Source of the DNA: an uncultured Blastocatellia bacterium
GTDB lineage: Bacteria > Acidobacteriota > Blastocatellia > Pyrinomonadales > Pyrinomonadaceae
Length of the DNA: 31,746 nucleotides
Direction: 5' to 3'
Assembly: GCA_946480785.1 (NCBI GenBank)
Contig: CAMLLD010000077.1
Span: forward strand, 1-31,746
The position numbers were made by a program, and so were the translations under genes. The notes below the pieces were generated by a model that was not told the origin of the DNA, searched no databases, and saw only the letters and a list, made by a program, of their open reading frames with translations. Each line of letters starts with the position of its first letter. Within the stretch, counting starts at the first letter, position 1. Below, in pieces: positions 13,663 through 21,653 of the stretch.

Positions 13663-16104
13663 ATGAGTCACAAAAAACAGCGATTGGGAACAAAACTAGT
13701 ACGCGCCGCCCGAAGCGGGGCGTGCTATCGCGATATCAACGTTTTCATTGGTGGAACAGGGGCGATCGGTGGAACGGCGCTACTGCAAATGCTCTCGATA
13801 TACGAAGAGATGATGGGCATTAATCCTCCGGGGGTCGACGAAGTCCCGATACTGCTTACCACCGGTGCGACCTCAGGAGAATTGCACGCATTTACCCGAC
13901 GCCTGTTTCGCTTTATGGAATCGCGTGAAGGCGTTACCAGACATCCGCACAAGGTTGCTTCAGGATATCTAACGCGCAGCGGCATTTTTGTCGCCTTGGA
14001 AAGGTTCCGGTTAACGACACTTCCCGCCCTGGAGGAATTTCGAAATATCGCGGAGTGCGAACGCTCGAGCTTCATGCGCCAGTTGCTTTCGAGCCTCGGC
14101 GGAAAATCTGATCCTTTGCAGACGCTGGTTCGTGAGATTTCGACACGACGCCCGATTAGTGATTTTCTGCGGTCTTACCAAGCGAAGCATTTTAAGAATG
14201 CCGCGCCAGTACGATTCCGATCCGTTACCATCGGCATACCGATACCAAGTTTAGTAGCCTACCACCTCGACTATCTAACCGAAGTTGCTGGATACGTCCC
14301 GAACATAACGGCAGCAAACGTTGAGGAACTACGAATTGCTTTCAGACACACCTTTCGAGAGGACTTGACTGAGATCAAAACCAACCTTGCTGAAGAAGTG
14401 TTGATAGCTCACACCACGGCCGTAGGGGGAATGTATGACCAGGAGATGGCCGGGGAAGAAGAATACCGCAAAATCCGACTTGGTTTTGCTCACAGTGCCC
14501 AGGATGAAAAGCTGGTGATTAAACAACGTGAGGCCGAAGAGTTTGCGCGCGAATATGCATCCGTCGGTCTTAAAGTATTGGTAACGGCAGCCGCCGTCGG
14601 AATCGACGAAGTGCGCATTCGTTCAGAAATCCCGCTTCACTTTCAAATAGCACAACAACTCCACGAGGCGCCTGACGAGGTATTTCCGGGTAGCAAAAAG
14701 ATCGTTTACGTCAACGGTAAAAACGGACATCCGCGTCCTGCCCGACAGGTAATCAGAGTTTATAAGCCGTTGCTTAGTCCGCTTGATTCTCCCGGCTCTG
14801 AAATTGTGACTTTCTGTAAGGGCGAACCTCTTCGGCCGGCTTATTCGATTCGCAGTGGTGAGAATGGATTTTTCAGCGTTTCCAACGCAGATGCGCTCTA
14901 TCGAGTAATGCGAATTGCCTCGGCGAGCGAACTTGGACTGGTGCTGGCGACTGTAGGCATTTTTGGTGATGATCCATGCAGTCCGTGGTTCACTAATAAT
15001 GTCTGCTATTACACCGAAACCGATAACTCCCGGCAGGTTTTTGATTTATTAAACCAACCACCATTGCTACGGGCGCAGATGTCTGGCCTGGAGCCACTAG
15101 CGCTTCAGGATCTTGGCTCGTCAAAACATCAGGGTGAACTGCACTTGCTTTCCTTGTTGATTTTGCTACATCGTCTGCGCACTCTTGATACTGACGCGAT
15201 CGATCCTTACATCGACATCAATCACTTCGACCCGGCACATTTTTTTATCGAACACTCGCGCCCCTTGATGTTCGAAGATCTCGAAAGATGGCACCTCGAC
15301 ACGCTTGCGAGAGATATACAGATCCTGGCTGGCGCAGAATCCGCGCAGGATCTCTTGGAGCTAATCCCCAATCGCTATCACAGCGGTTTATTCCCGCTGA
15401 AGGATGAAGCTCTGTCGCAAATTCTGGAGCGGGTAGTGCAATCAGTATGGATGATTCCGTCAATTGGTTCGCCTCTGGTTTTTGAGCGTAACGGTGTACC
15501 CTTTGTTCGTACGGGATACTTTGCTGCGCCGCTGGCACTATTGGTCACGAAGCAAGACTCCATTAATGATTGGTTAGTCGAAAACTATCAGCAGCATTTG
15601 GCATCGGGCTATGAAGATGTTAATGATCCTTGTACTTTTGAAGAGTTCAGAAATTTTCATCTGTGTACCGGTGGCTTCGTTGACGTCCGGCCTATTGCGA
15701 ATCTCTGGACCGCCAAGAACAGCAACACTTCTCTTAAACACAAAGGGAAACAACTCTTTACTGAAGAACAGTTAAGAGACGAGCTTTTCAACCTCGTGCC
15801 TTACAGCTTTTTCACAACGTCAGGATTGCTCGCCTTGTTGTTTCGGCTCAAATCGCTGCATGGCTACCTTAAAGAGGCAATGGCTGAGCTAGGGACTCTT
15901 CATGAGTTTCGCTGGCAAATGCCGCGCGATGCTAATGGGCACATCATGCTGGTACCGGGTGCGGTAGAAGCATTCCGTATGTTTTCGGAAGGGTTGGAAA
16001 AGACGACTGGCACTGAGCGGCTCGATGGTATCTGGGGCTACCAACGACGACCCGCACCGGAGCGCTGGAGAGAGATCCCAGGCATCGATTTTGACGTCTC
16101 GTGA
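13663..16104 (+). CDS. large protein of unknown function with Rossmann-like nucleotide-binding start
   Basis: An 813-residue soluble protein with no signal peptide or membrane segment. Near the N-terminus, INVFIGGTGAIGGTALLQML (about 26-43) is a beta-strand plus GxGxxG loop plus helix, as in NAD(P)-binding Rossmann folds. VPILLTTGATSGELHAF (about 61-77) is a plausible second strand. The remainder has no motif I recognise; it includes charged helical stretches (KLVIKQREAEEFAREYASVG), a possible second active region (VTIGIPIPSLVAYH) and a C-terminus ending in GIWGYQRRPAPERWREIPG. It is divergent from the PAS kinase cassette and next to a DUF4062 remnant, a context typical of accessory islands. 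Translation is real given its length and composition; enzymatic role is unproven. Confidence 0.85.
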   Translation: MSHKKQRLGTKLVRAARSGACYRDINVFIGGTGAIGGTALLQMLSIYEEMMGINPPGVDEVPILLTTGATSGELHAFTRRLFRFMESREGVTRHPHKVASGYLTRSGIFVALERFRLTTLPALEEFRNIAECERSSFMRQLLSSLGGKSDPLQTLVREISTRRPISDFLRSYQAKHFKNAAPVRFRSVTIGIPIPSLVAYHLDYLTEVAGYVPNITAANVEELRIAFRHTFREDLTEIKTNLAEEVLIAHTTAVGGMYDQEMAGEEEYRKIRLGFAHSAQDEKLVIKQREAEEFAREYASVGLKVLVTAAAVGIDEVRIRSEIPLHFQIAQQLHEAPDEVFPGSKKIVYVNGKNGHPRPARQVIRVYKPLLSPLDSPGSEIVTFCKGEPLRPAYSIRSGENGFFSVSNADALYRVMRIASASELGLVLATVGIFGDDPCSPWFTNNVCYYTETDNSRQVFDLLNQPPLLRAQMSGLEPLALQDLGSSKHQGELHLLSLLILLHRLRTLDTDAIDPYIDINHFDPAHFFIEHSRPLMFEDLERWHLDTLARDIQILAGAESAQDLLELIPNRYHSGLFPLKDEALSQILERVVQSVWMIPSIGSPLVFERNGVPFVRTGYFAAPLALLVTKQDSINDWLVENYQQHLASGYEDVNDPCTFEEFRNFHLCTGGFVDVRPIANLWTAKNSNTSLKHKGKQLFTEEQLRDELFNLVPYSFFTTSGLLALLFRLKSLHGYLKEAMAELGTLHEFRWQMPRDANGHIMLVPGAVEAFRMFSEGLEKTTGTERLDGIWGYQRRPAPERWREIPGIDFDVS

Positions 16105-16149
16105 ACGAACCGGGCCAATCCAGATCAACTGCTATGGTCGAAACGATAT

Positions 16150-16200
16150 TGGAGCCGGCTGCCGGAGTTGAACCGGCGACCTTCTAAATTGCGAATCAGG
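16150..16200 (-). pseudogene. orphan 3' half of a tRNA gene (possibly tRNA-Thr), likely old attachment site
   Basis: Read on the minus strand, the 3' half of a tRNA is clear: variable region ending AGGTC, T-stem GCCGG/CCGGC around the 7-nt T-loop TTCAACT, acceptor strand AGCCGGC, discriminator T and encoded CCA. Upstream of the anticodon-loop-like TTCGCAA no anticodon stem partner, D-arm or 5' acceptor strand is found, so it is not functional. The acceptor sequence implies a tRNA beginning GCCGGCT, which fits bacterial tRNA-Thr, but the identity is uncertain. Orphan tRNA 3' halves are the usual mark of integrative elements. Confidence 0.7.
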
Positions 16201-16644
16201 CTAACGGGGAAAGAGCAGGTAAATTCATTCAAAACAGATTAGAGCCACTGTGATTTTGCAGGAGTTTTTTGAGATTCTATACACTGCTTTATCGCTCCCT
16301 CATGCGCTTATCTAAATTCGCGTTATCATGCTTTCTCGGAAGACTGACCGAATTCAAAAGGTCCTCTAACTGATAAAGCATCTCTCCTCCGATCTTCCTA
16401 TGCTGACGCATTCAGCAGGCTGGAGGACGCCAGCACGACATAAGTAACTAGCGCCTTCTGACAACGGTCCTGCCGTAGAAACGTTAACAAGTCCCGTGAC
16501 TCCGAATGGACGAATACGAACTCGATCGTTTTCATCTTGGAATGAGACAAACTGCAAAGGTGTGAGAGGGATCTGAGAGTGCTAACGTCTTTTACGGAGC
16601 GAAGGATATTTCTCAAATAATTCTCTGCATACGCCCATGCTGGC
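16201..16644. other. non-coding or decayed stretch
   Basis: No convincing gene. Open frames on both strands have Ser/Arg-rich, domain-free translations. The stretch is richer in A+T than the backbone and lies directly after a dead antitoxin gene on the minus strand, so it may be the remains of the matching toxin gene, but no toxin motif can be read. Confidence 0.4.
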
Positions 16645-16862
16645 TCAACCCCACGGACCATTGAGTTCTTCTTCTGACATCCCACTCTCATCGAAACTTT
16701 GCGCGACCGGTTCGATGATTTCGTCAAACAGTTTCTGAGCGAGAACCGCCGTTTCAAGCAGCTCTAAAGCGGCGGCTCGGGAGTGGTCCCTTGGCGCTTC
16801 GCTGCTTCTGCAATGGCGTGAACCGTATCAGGATTGCTTATTTTCACAATCAAGGTCTGCAT
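16645..16862 (-). pseudogene. frameshifted antitoxin-like gene
   Basis: An ATG frame at 16862 reads MQTLIVKISNPDTVHAIAEA, AKRQGTTPE and then hits a stop near 16764. Restoring one G after the GAG codon gives AAALELLETAVLAQKLFDEI followed by IEPVAQSFDESGMSEEEL, ending at 16645. The restored product (about 72 residues) has the size and style of small VapB/RHH-like antitoxins, including a C-terminal SEEEL segment often seen there. The single-base loss makes it a pseudogene. The specific family is not certain. Confidence 0.55.
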
Positions 16863-17064
16863 AGCTACCTCACGAAGCCATCCTGCTGTAAACGGCATCG
16901 GCTTCGGTCTGTGCCGTTGAATTCTACCACAGGCATATCGACGGTAAGCTCAGTTGTGACATGAGTCCAAATCTAAATGCTGCCCCCGACCGCCTATTAC
17001 GAATAACTGATGACAAGCGAAAATCTGTGCAGTAGAGTGACGTAACCCCTCAACAAAAAGAAGC

Positions 17065-17097
17065 GGACCGACCTGTGCAGCAACACAAGATCGGCCC
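17065..17097 (+). promoter_or_regulatory. imperfect leader hairpin upstream of the small basic protein
   Basis: GGACCGACCTGTG (17065-17077) and CACAAGATCGGCCC (17084-17097) form an imperfect stem around a 6-nt loop, ending 33 nt before the likely start codon. It may be a leader structure or an end of an older element; no T-run follows. Confidence 0.35.
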
Positions 17098-17130
17098 TAG
17101 ACCTCAACCTTCCGAGAAAGGATGAAGATC

Positions 17131-17415
17131 ATGGCTCGTCATCGTAGCGCAACTACGCGCAAAGGAACATCGCACACCGCTCACGGAATAGCGCATAACG
17201 TCAATGACATATCTCGAACAGCAAACCTAAACGACCCCTCGCAATACGTTGGCGCGTCACTTAAACGACGCGCGCGGCTACTCGCAACTAAGAGCTCGAT
17301 ACCACAACGAACTCGAAACTTGATCCGTTACGCACTACAAATCAAGGATCCTGACCTGGCTCAAGTGGTGCGTCGAGTCGAGGCGGGCGAGATGACGATC
17401 GAGTACCTCGAATAG
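17131..17415 (+). CDS. small basic protein, unknown function
   Basis: A 94-residue protein. The N-terminal third is polar and rich in His, Thr and Arg (MARHRSATTRKGTSHTAHG); the C-terminal half is helical and protein-like (ASLKRRARLLATKSSIPQRT, then RNLIRYALQIKDPDLAQVVR and RVEAGEMTIEYLE). I chose the ATG at 17131, not the in-frame ATG at 17122, because AAAGGA at 17117-17122 is correctly spaced only for the later start. The net charge suggests nucleic-acid contact but no fold is recognised. The last codons and stop lie in the first unit of a tandem repeat. Confidence 0.6.
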   Translation: MARHRSATTRKGTSHTAHGIAHNVNDISRTANLNDPSQYVGASLKRRARLLATKSSIPQRTRNLIRYALQIKDPDLAQVVRRVEAGEMTIEYLE

Positions 17416-17470
17416 AACTCGCGTTGTCTCGAATAGAACTCGCATTTATCCGAATGGAACTCGCAGTCGG
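17407..17470. repeat. threefold tandem repeat, unit 21-22 bp
   Basis: Three consecutive units: CTCGAATAGAACTCGCGTTG plus T (17407-17427), CTCGAATAGAACTCGCATTT plus AT (17428-17449) and CCGAATGGAACTCGCAGTCG plus G (17450-17470). The core GAATAGAACTCGC is almost unchanged. The first unit contains the stop codon of the upstream small protein. Repeats of this size next to a mobile-looking region can be protein-binding sites or ends of an element, but no transposase gene is present. Confidence 0.7.
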
Positions 17471-17784
17471 ATATCGTGCGTTTGCAAAGCGCATCTGCGG
17501 TTTCGCCCCAACCGCAGAACGCGTCGTGCGCAACGTTTGCAGTCGCCGAAGTAATGTTTACAGTCTGTGAAAAGGCATTAAAGATCTCGCAAGTTCAATC
17601 TTGAATTCCACGGTTACGAGTTGTACAAGGCGAAAGCTTGATGACTTCTCGTAGATCTTAATCATCCCGCCGGCGATTCAACTTGCAACTTCCCGCAGTG
17701 CAAACATCGACCACCGATCTCTAAACATTCCACGCCGCGGTGCAATCATTTGCCGGTCCAAAGCAATTAAGATCCACAAAATCA
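17471..17784. other. non-coding region upstream of the carbohydrate operon
   Basis: No gene is supported. The only small symmetry noted is TTCAATCTTGAA near 17597-17608. The region probably holds upstream control sites of the TonB receptor operon and the right edge of the accessory region. Confidence 0.45.
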
Positions 17785-17814
17785 TTGACAACGCGACAAC
17801 CCGCTTGCTATATC
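17785..17814 (+). promoter_or_regulatory. sigma70-like promoter of the carbohydrate operon
   Basis: A perfect -35 box TTGACA (17785-17790), an 18-bp spacer and TATATC (17809-17814) as -10 box. It lies about 150 bp upstream of the TonB receptor start and implies a long leader. It is the best promoter in the window by eye. Confidence 0.6.
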
Positions 17815-17965
17815 AGCACACACCCGTTTATGACGTTCCCGTTCTCCCAGTCTGAGCTTCTGCGTTACTTCAATCCCCCGAAGTCGTAGCACTGACGTTC
17901 GCCACGAACCATGTGGCCCGTTTCCAATTTAGTTTGTTCGCCAGCGTACCGAGTCAGGGGGAACC

Positions 17966-20900
17966 ATGCTATCTCGCACACCAACACTCGCACTTTTCGT
18001 CTTCTTTCTACTGTCAGTCACTACCGCCGTGGGCCAAAGTGATCGCGGCTCGATCACGGGCCACGTGACCGATCCCAACGGCGGCGGCGTTGCCAACGCC
18101 AAAGTCACCGCCACCAATCTCAACACCGCCGAAACTCGCGAGGTCAAAACTTCCGACGACGGTAACTACACCATTCCCGAACTCAAGGCCGACCCGTACA
18201 AAGTCACGGTCGAAGCCGCGGGTTTCAAAACCGCATCCGCCGAGAACTTCATCGTCGCGGTGCAAGTCAATCGCACGCTCGATTTCAAACTCGAGATCGG
18301 CGAGATCAGCAGTGTCGTTACCATTACCAACGACGAAGCGCCCGTCCTCCAAACCGAAACACCAGTGCGACAGACCAATGTTACCGAACGCCAGGTCAAG
18401 GAGTTGCCGCTGCTCGTCAGCTCGGAGTTCGCCGGCCGCACTCCCCTGTCCTTTATATATCTCGACAGCAACGTGACGCAGGGCGCGCCGACGCAAGGCG
18501 GCAGCAGCACCGACACCACGCGTTTTCGCATCAGCGGCGGACAAGCTCTCGGCACCGAGATTCTGATCGACGGCGCCAGCACGCGCCGCACACAAAACGG
18601 CACGTTCTTCTCGGAAGTCGCTCCCGGTCCAAACGCATTTCAGGAATTCACGCTTTCAACCAGCACTTATTCCGCGGAGTTCGGCAACTCATCCGGCGGC
18701 GTGGTCAACTTCACGCAAAAGAGCGGTGGCAATGATTTTCACGGCGAGCTCTACGATCTCATTCGCAACGAAAAGCTGAACGCGAACACGTTTCGCAGCA
18801 ACGCCCAGGGCATCGAGCGCGCGCGCGACAATCAGAACGACTTTGGTTTCAACGTCGGTGGTCCAATCATCGTGCCGCACTTCGGCGAAGGTGGCCCGCT
18901 GGTCCACAGCTTCCGCAACCGCGCGTTTTTCTTCTTCAACTACGAGGGCTATCGATTTACCGAAGGCTCAAACAACATCATCACTGTGCCGACGTTGCGA
19001 ATGCGGCAAGGCGACTTCTCCGAGTTGCTGACCGATCCTTATATCCTGAAGTTCTTCGGACACGGCGTCCAGATTTACGATCCGCGGCAGCCTGCCGGAA
19101 CCCGCACCGCGATTCCCGGTAATCGTCTCGATCTGTACCTGGGCGGCGCGCGCATCGATCCGGCCGGCATCAACGCACTCCAGTTTTTCCCGGTGCCCAA
19201 TCAAACCGGCCCGCTCGGTTCGGCAGTTTTCGGAAATTACCTGTCGATCGGCTTGCGGCCCACAAACATGAACCAGTACACGACGAAACTCGATTTCGTC
19301 ACGTCTGACAAGAACCGGCTTTCGGGCAGCTTCTCGCACCGCAACAACGATCGCATCGCGGGCGATCCGGTGCCGCGCTTTCCTTTGCCGTTCACGTCAC
19401 AGGGCGCTTTCAATCAGCTCTTCAAATCGATTCTCATCCGCGTGCAGGACGACTACACGTTTGGTCCAGCGCTGCTGAATCACTTCAACGTCGGCTTCAC
19501 GCGTTACGACGTCGCGAATCGCAATACCACCGATCCGTTCGATACGGCGTCACTGGGTATACCTGTTAACGCCACGCAGAACAGCGCCTTTCCGCGCATC
19601 GGTTTTCCCGGCTACGGCGATCCGACAAACTCCGTCGATCCGCGCGCGTACCAGGACATCGGCTCCAGTTTCTTCACCGACCACATCTTCGATACAAGCT
19701 GGCACGTCTCCGACGCGGTCACGTGGATCACCGGCAAACACTCGTTCAAGTTCGGCGGTGAAGTGCGTACTTCGCAGTTCAACTTCCGGCAGCGCATCGA
19801 TCCCGGCGGCTCGTTCAACTTCCGTCACGATCAAACGGCGGCTGATTTCGATCCGGACGGCGGGTCGCCCATCGCGAGCCTGATCACCGGCGCAACCGAG
19901 TTCTCGTTCAACTCAAACAATTCAGTCGATCCGCAGTTCAGACAACTGACGCACGGCTACTTCGCGCAAGACGATGTGCGGCTGACGCAAAAACTCACTC
20001 TTAATCTCGGCATTCGTTACGACGTGCCAGGCCAGCGCTATGAAGCGCGCAACTTCTATCGCGGCTTCGATCCGAATGCGCTCAATCCGGAGGTCGGGCG
20101 GCTCGGCGCACTCGCAGGCGCAGCGGGACAAGGCGGTGTGCAGGCTGCGGTGCGTTCGCTCGTAAAAACCGATCGGTCAAACTTTGGCCCACGTTTCGGC
20201 GCTGCTTACGCGTGGAACAGTCACACGGTGATTCGCGGCGGTATCGGTCTTTATTACTCGCCGATCATCTACGGCTTCGAAGGCCAGAACGAACTCAACA
20301 CGGGACTCATCGGTTACAACACGAGCTCTGGACCACGAACACCCAACGGCCGCAACTCGCAGTTCTTCCTGTCCACCTATCCAGCGGTCCCGCCGGCCGA
20401 TCCGAACAGTCAATTCATCGGCACGGACGTGCAGTTCTTCGATCCGAACTTCAAGACCGGCCGCACGCTGCAATACAGTCTCGACGTGCAGCGTGAATTG
20501 CCGTGGAACTTTGTCGCTTCGGTTGGTTATATCGGCCATCACGCGACGCGGCTGCGGTCCAACTTCCAGCGACTGAATGGGCTGCCGCTGAACGCGCTGA
20601 AATTGGGTTGGCCGGTGCTCAACATGCCGCTCGCAGATGCGCTTGCGGATCCGACAATCGTCTCGTTTGCGCAGAGTGTCGGAGCGACTTTACCTACGTC
20701 GACGAATGCCGTCTTCCCCGGTTTCAACGGCAACGTCGCACAAGCATTGAAGCCGTTTCCACAGTACAACCGCATCAACAACCTGCTCGAGAGCCAGGGC
20801 ACGAGCGACTACAACGCGCTGCAGGCCAAGCTCGACCGGCGCTTCTCGCGCGGTATTCAATTCGGAGCGTCTTACACTTTCTCGAAACTGATCACTGATG

Positions 20901-21652
20901 CGTCTGAAGATCTATTCGGCGGCTCGCCGCTGAGCGGAGTCTTGCAGAATCCATTCGACCGGCAATCGTTTCGCTCGATCTCGCCGAACAGCGCGCCGCA
21001 CGTGCTCGTGATCAATTACCTGATCGAATTGCCGTTTGGTAAGAACAAGCGTTACCTGAACAGCGGCGGGATTGTCGATAAACTCGTCGGCGGGTGGCAG
21101 GTCAACGGAATCAATCGTTATCAATCTGGTGTGCCGCTGAGTTTCTTTACGTCCGATCCGGTCTTCACTGACTTTTTGCAGTTGACGGGCTATCTCGGAA
21201 ACTTGCGGCTGAACCCGACGGGCCAGCCGTTTGAGACGAATGGCGCGTTCATCAACGATCGTTTCGGGCAGCAGGCGATAAATCCGGCCGCGTTTGCGCC
21301 GCCGCCGCAGTTTGGTTCGGGCTTCAACAACAATCCGAGCGGCGCGGCGATCGGTTCCGCTGCTTACCGGGCGTATTATTCGGATCCGTTGCGGTTCTTC
21401 GGGACGCTCGCGCCGGCGCTCAGCACTGTGCATTCGCCGCGTTTCTTCAGCGAAGACGTGAGTCTGTTGAAGAAGACGCGGATCACTGAGTCGGTGACGT
21501 TTGAGCTCGGCGCCGAGGCGTTCAATCTGTTCAATCGTACTTACTTTTTCTTCCCGACAACGGACCTGCGCGATGCGGCAAACTTCGGCTTCCAGAGTGT
21601 GGGAGCAAACAATCCGCGGCGTGTGCAGATTCGATTGAGGCTGCTGTTCTGA
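17966..21652 (+). CDS. Oar-like TonB-dependent outer membrane receptor
   Basis: A 1228-residue outer membrane protein. It has a signal peptide (residues 1-23, cleavage near VGQ), a carboxypeptidase-regulatory-like beta-sandwich (about 27-105: GSITGHVTDPNGGGVANAKV, then DDGNYTIPELK and YKVTVEAAGFK), a plug domain (about 120-260, including FRISGGQALGTEILIDGAST) and a long beta-barrel ending in RVQIRLRLLF with the terminal Phe needed for outer membrane insertion. This architecture is greatly expanded in Acidobacteriota. CAGGGGGA at 17955-17962 supports the start. The downstream glycosidase genes suggest import of oligosaccharides from arabinose-containing polymers. The substrate is inferred from context only. 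Confidence 0.93.
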   Translation: MLSRTPTLALFVFFLLSVTTAVGQSDRGSITGHVTDPNGGGVANAKVTATNLNTAETREVKTSDDGNYTIPELKADPYKVTVEAAGFKTASAENFIVAVQVNRTLDFKLEIGEISSVVTITNDEAPVLQTETPVRQTNVTERQVKELPLLVSSEFAGRTPLSFIYLDSNVTQGAPTQGGSSTDTTRFRISGGQALGTEILIDGASTRRTQNGTFFSEVAPGPNAFQEFTLSTSTYSAEFGNSSGGVVNFTQKSGGNDFHGELYDLIRNEKLNANTFRSNAQGIERARDNQNDFGFNVGGPIIVPHFGEGGPLVHSFRNRAFFFFNYEGYRFTEGSNNIITVPTLRMRQGDFSELLTDPYILKFFGHGVQIYDPRQPAGTRTAIPGNRLDLYLGGARIDPAGINALQFFPVPNQTGPLGSAVFGNYLSIGLRPTNMNQYTTKLDFVTSDKNRLSGSFSHRNNDRIAGDPVPRFPLPFTSQGAFNQLFKSILIRVQDDYTFGPALLNHFNVGFTRYDVANRNTTDPFDTASLGIPVNATQNSAFPRIGFPGYGDPTNSVDPRAYQDIGSSFFTDHIFDTSWHVSDAVTWITGKHSFKFGGEVRTSQFNFRQRIDPGGSFNFRHDQTAADFDPDGGSPIASLITGATEFSFNSNNSVDPQFRQLTHGYFAQDDVRLTQKLTLNLGIRYDVPGQRYEARNFYRGFDPNALNPEVGRLGALAGAAGQGGVQAAVRSLVKTDRSNFGPRFGAAYAWNSHTVIRGGIGLYYSPIIYGFEGQNELNTGLIGYNTSSGPRTPNGRNSQFFLSTYPAVPPADPNSQFIGTDVQFFDPNFKTGRTLQYSLDVQRELPWNFVASVGYIGHHATRLRSNFQRLNGLPLNALKLGWPVLNMPLADALADPTIVSFAQSVGATLPTSTNAVFPGFNGNVAQALKPFPQYNRINNLLESQGTSDYNALQAKLDRRFSRGIQFGASYTFSKLITDASEDLFGGSPLSGVLQNPFDRQSFRSISPNSAPHVLVINYLIELPFGKNKRYLNSGGIVDKLVGGWQVNGINRYQSGVPLSFFTSDPVFTDFLQLTGYLGNLRLNPTGQPFETNGAFINDRFGQQAINPAAFAPPPQFGSGFNNNPSGAAIGSAAYRAYYSDPLRFFGTLAPALSTVHSPRFFSEDVSLLKKTRITESVTFELGAEAFNLFNRTYFFFPTTDLRDAANFGFQSVGANNPRRVQIRLRLLF

Positions 21653-21653
21653 A

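Noticed and set aside
16150..16200. A complete, functional tRNA gene
   Set aside because: No D-arm, 5' acceptor strand or matched anticodon stem can be found upstream of the T-arm.
16398..16757. A 119-residue minus-strand frame
   Set aside because: Overlaps the broken antitoxin gene in another frame; Ser-rich translation with no recognisable domain.
17342..17533. A 63-residue minus-strand frame with a repeated ASSIR motif
   Set aside because: The repeated residues are just the tandem 21-bp DNA repeat read on the other strand; no ribosome binding site.
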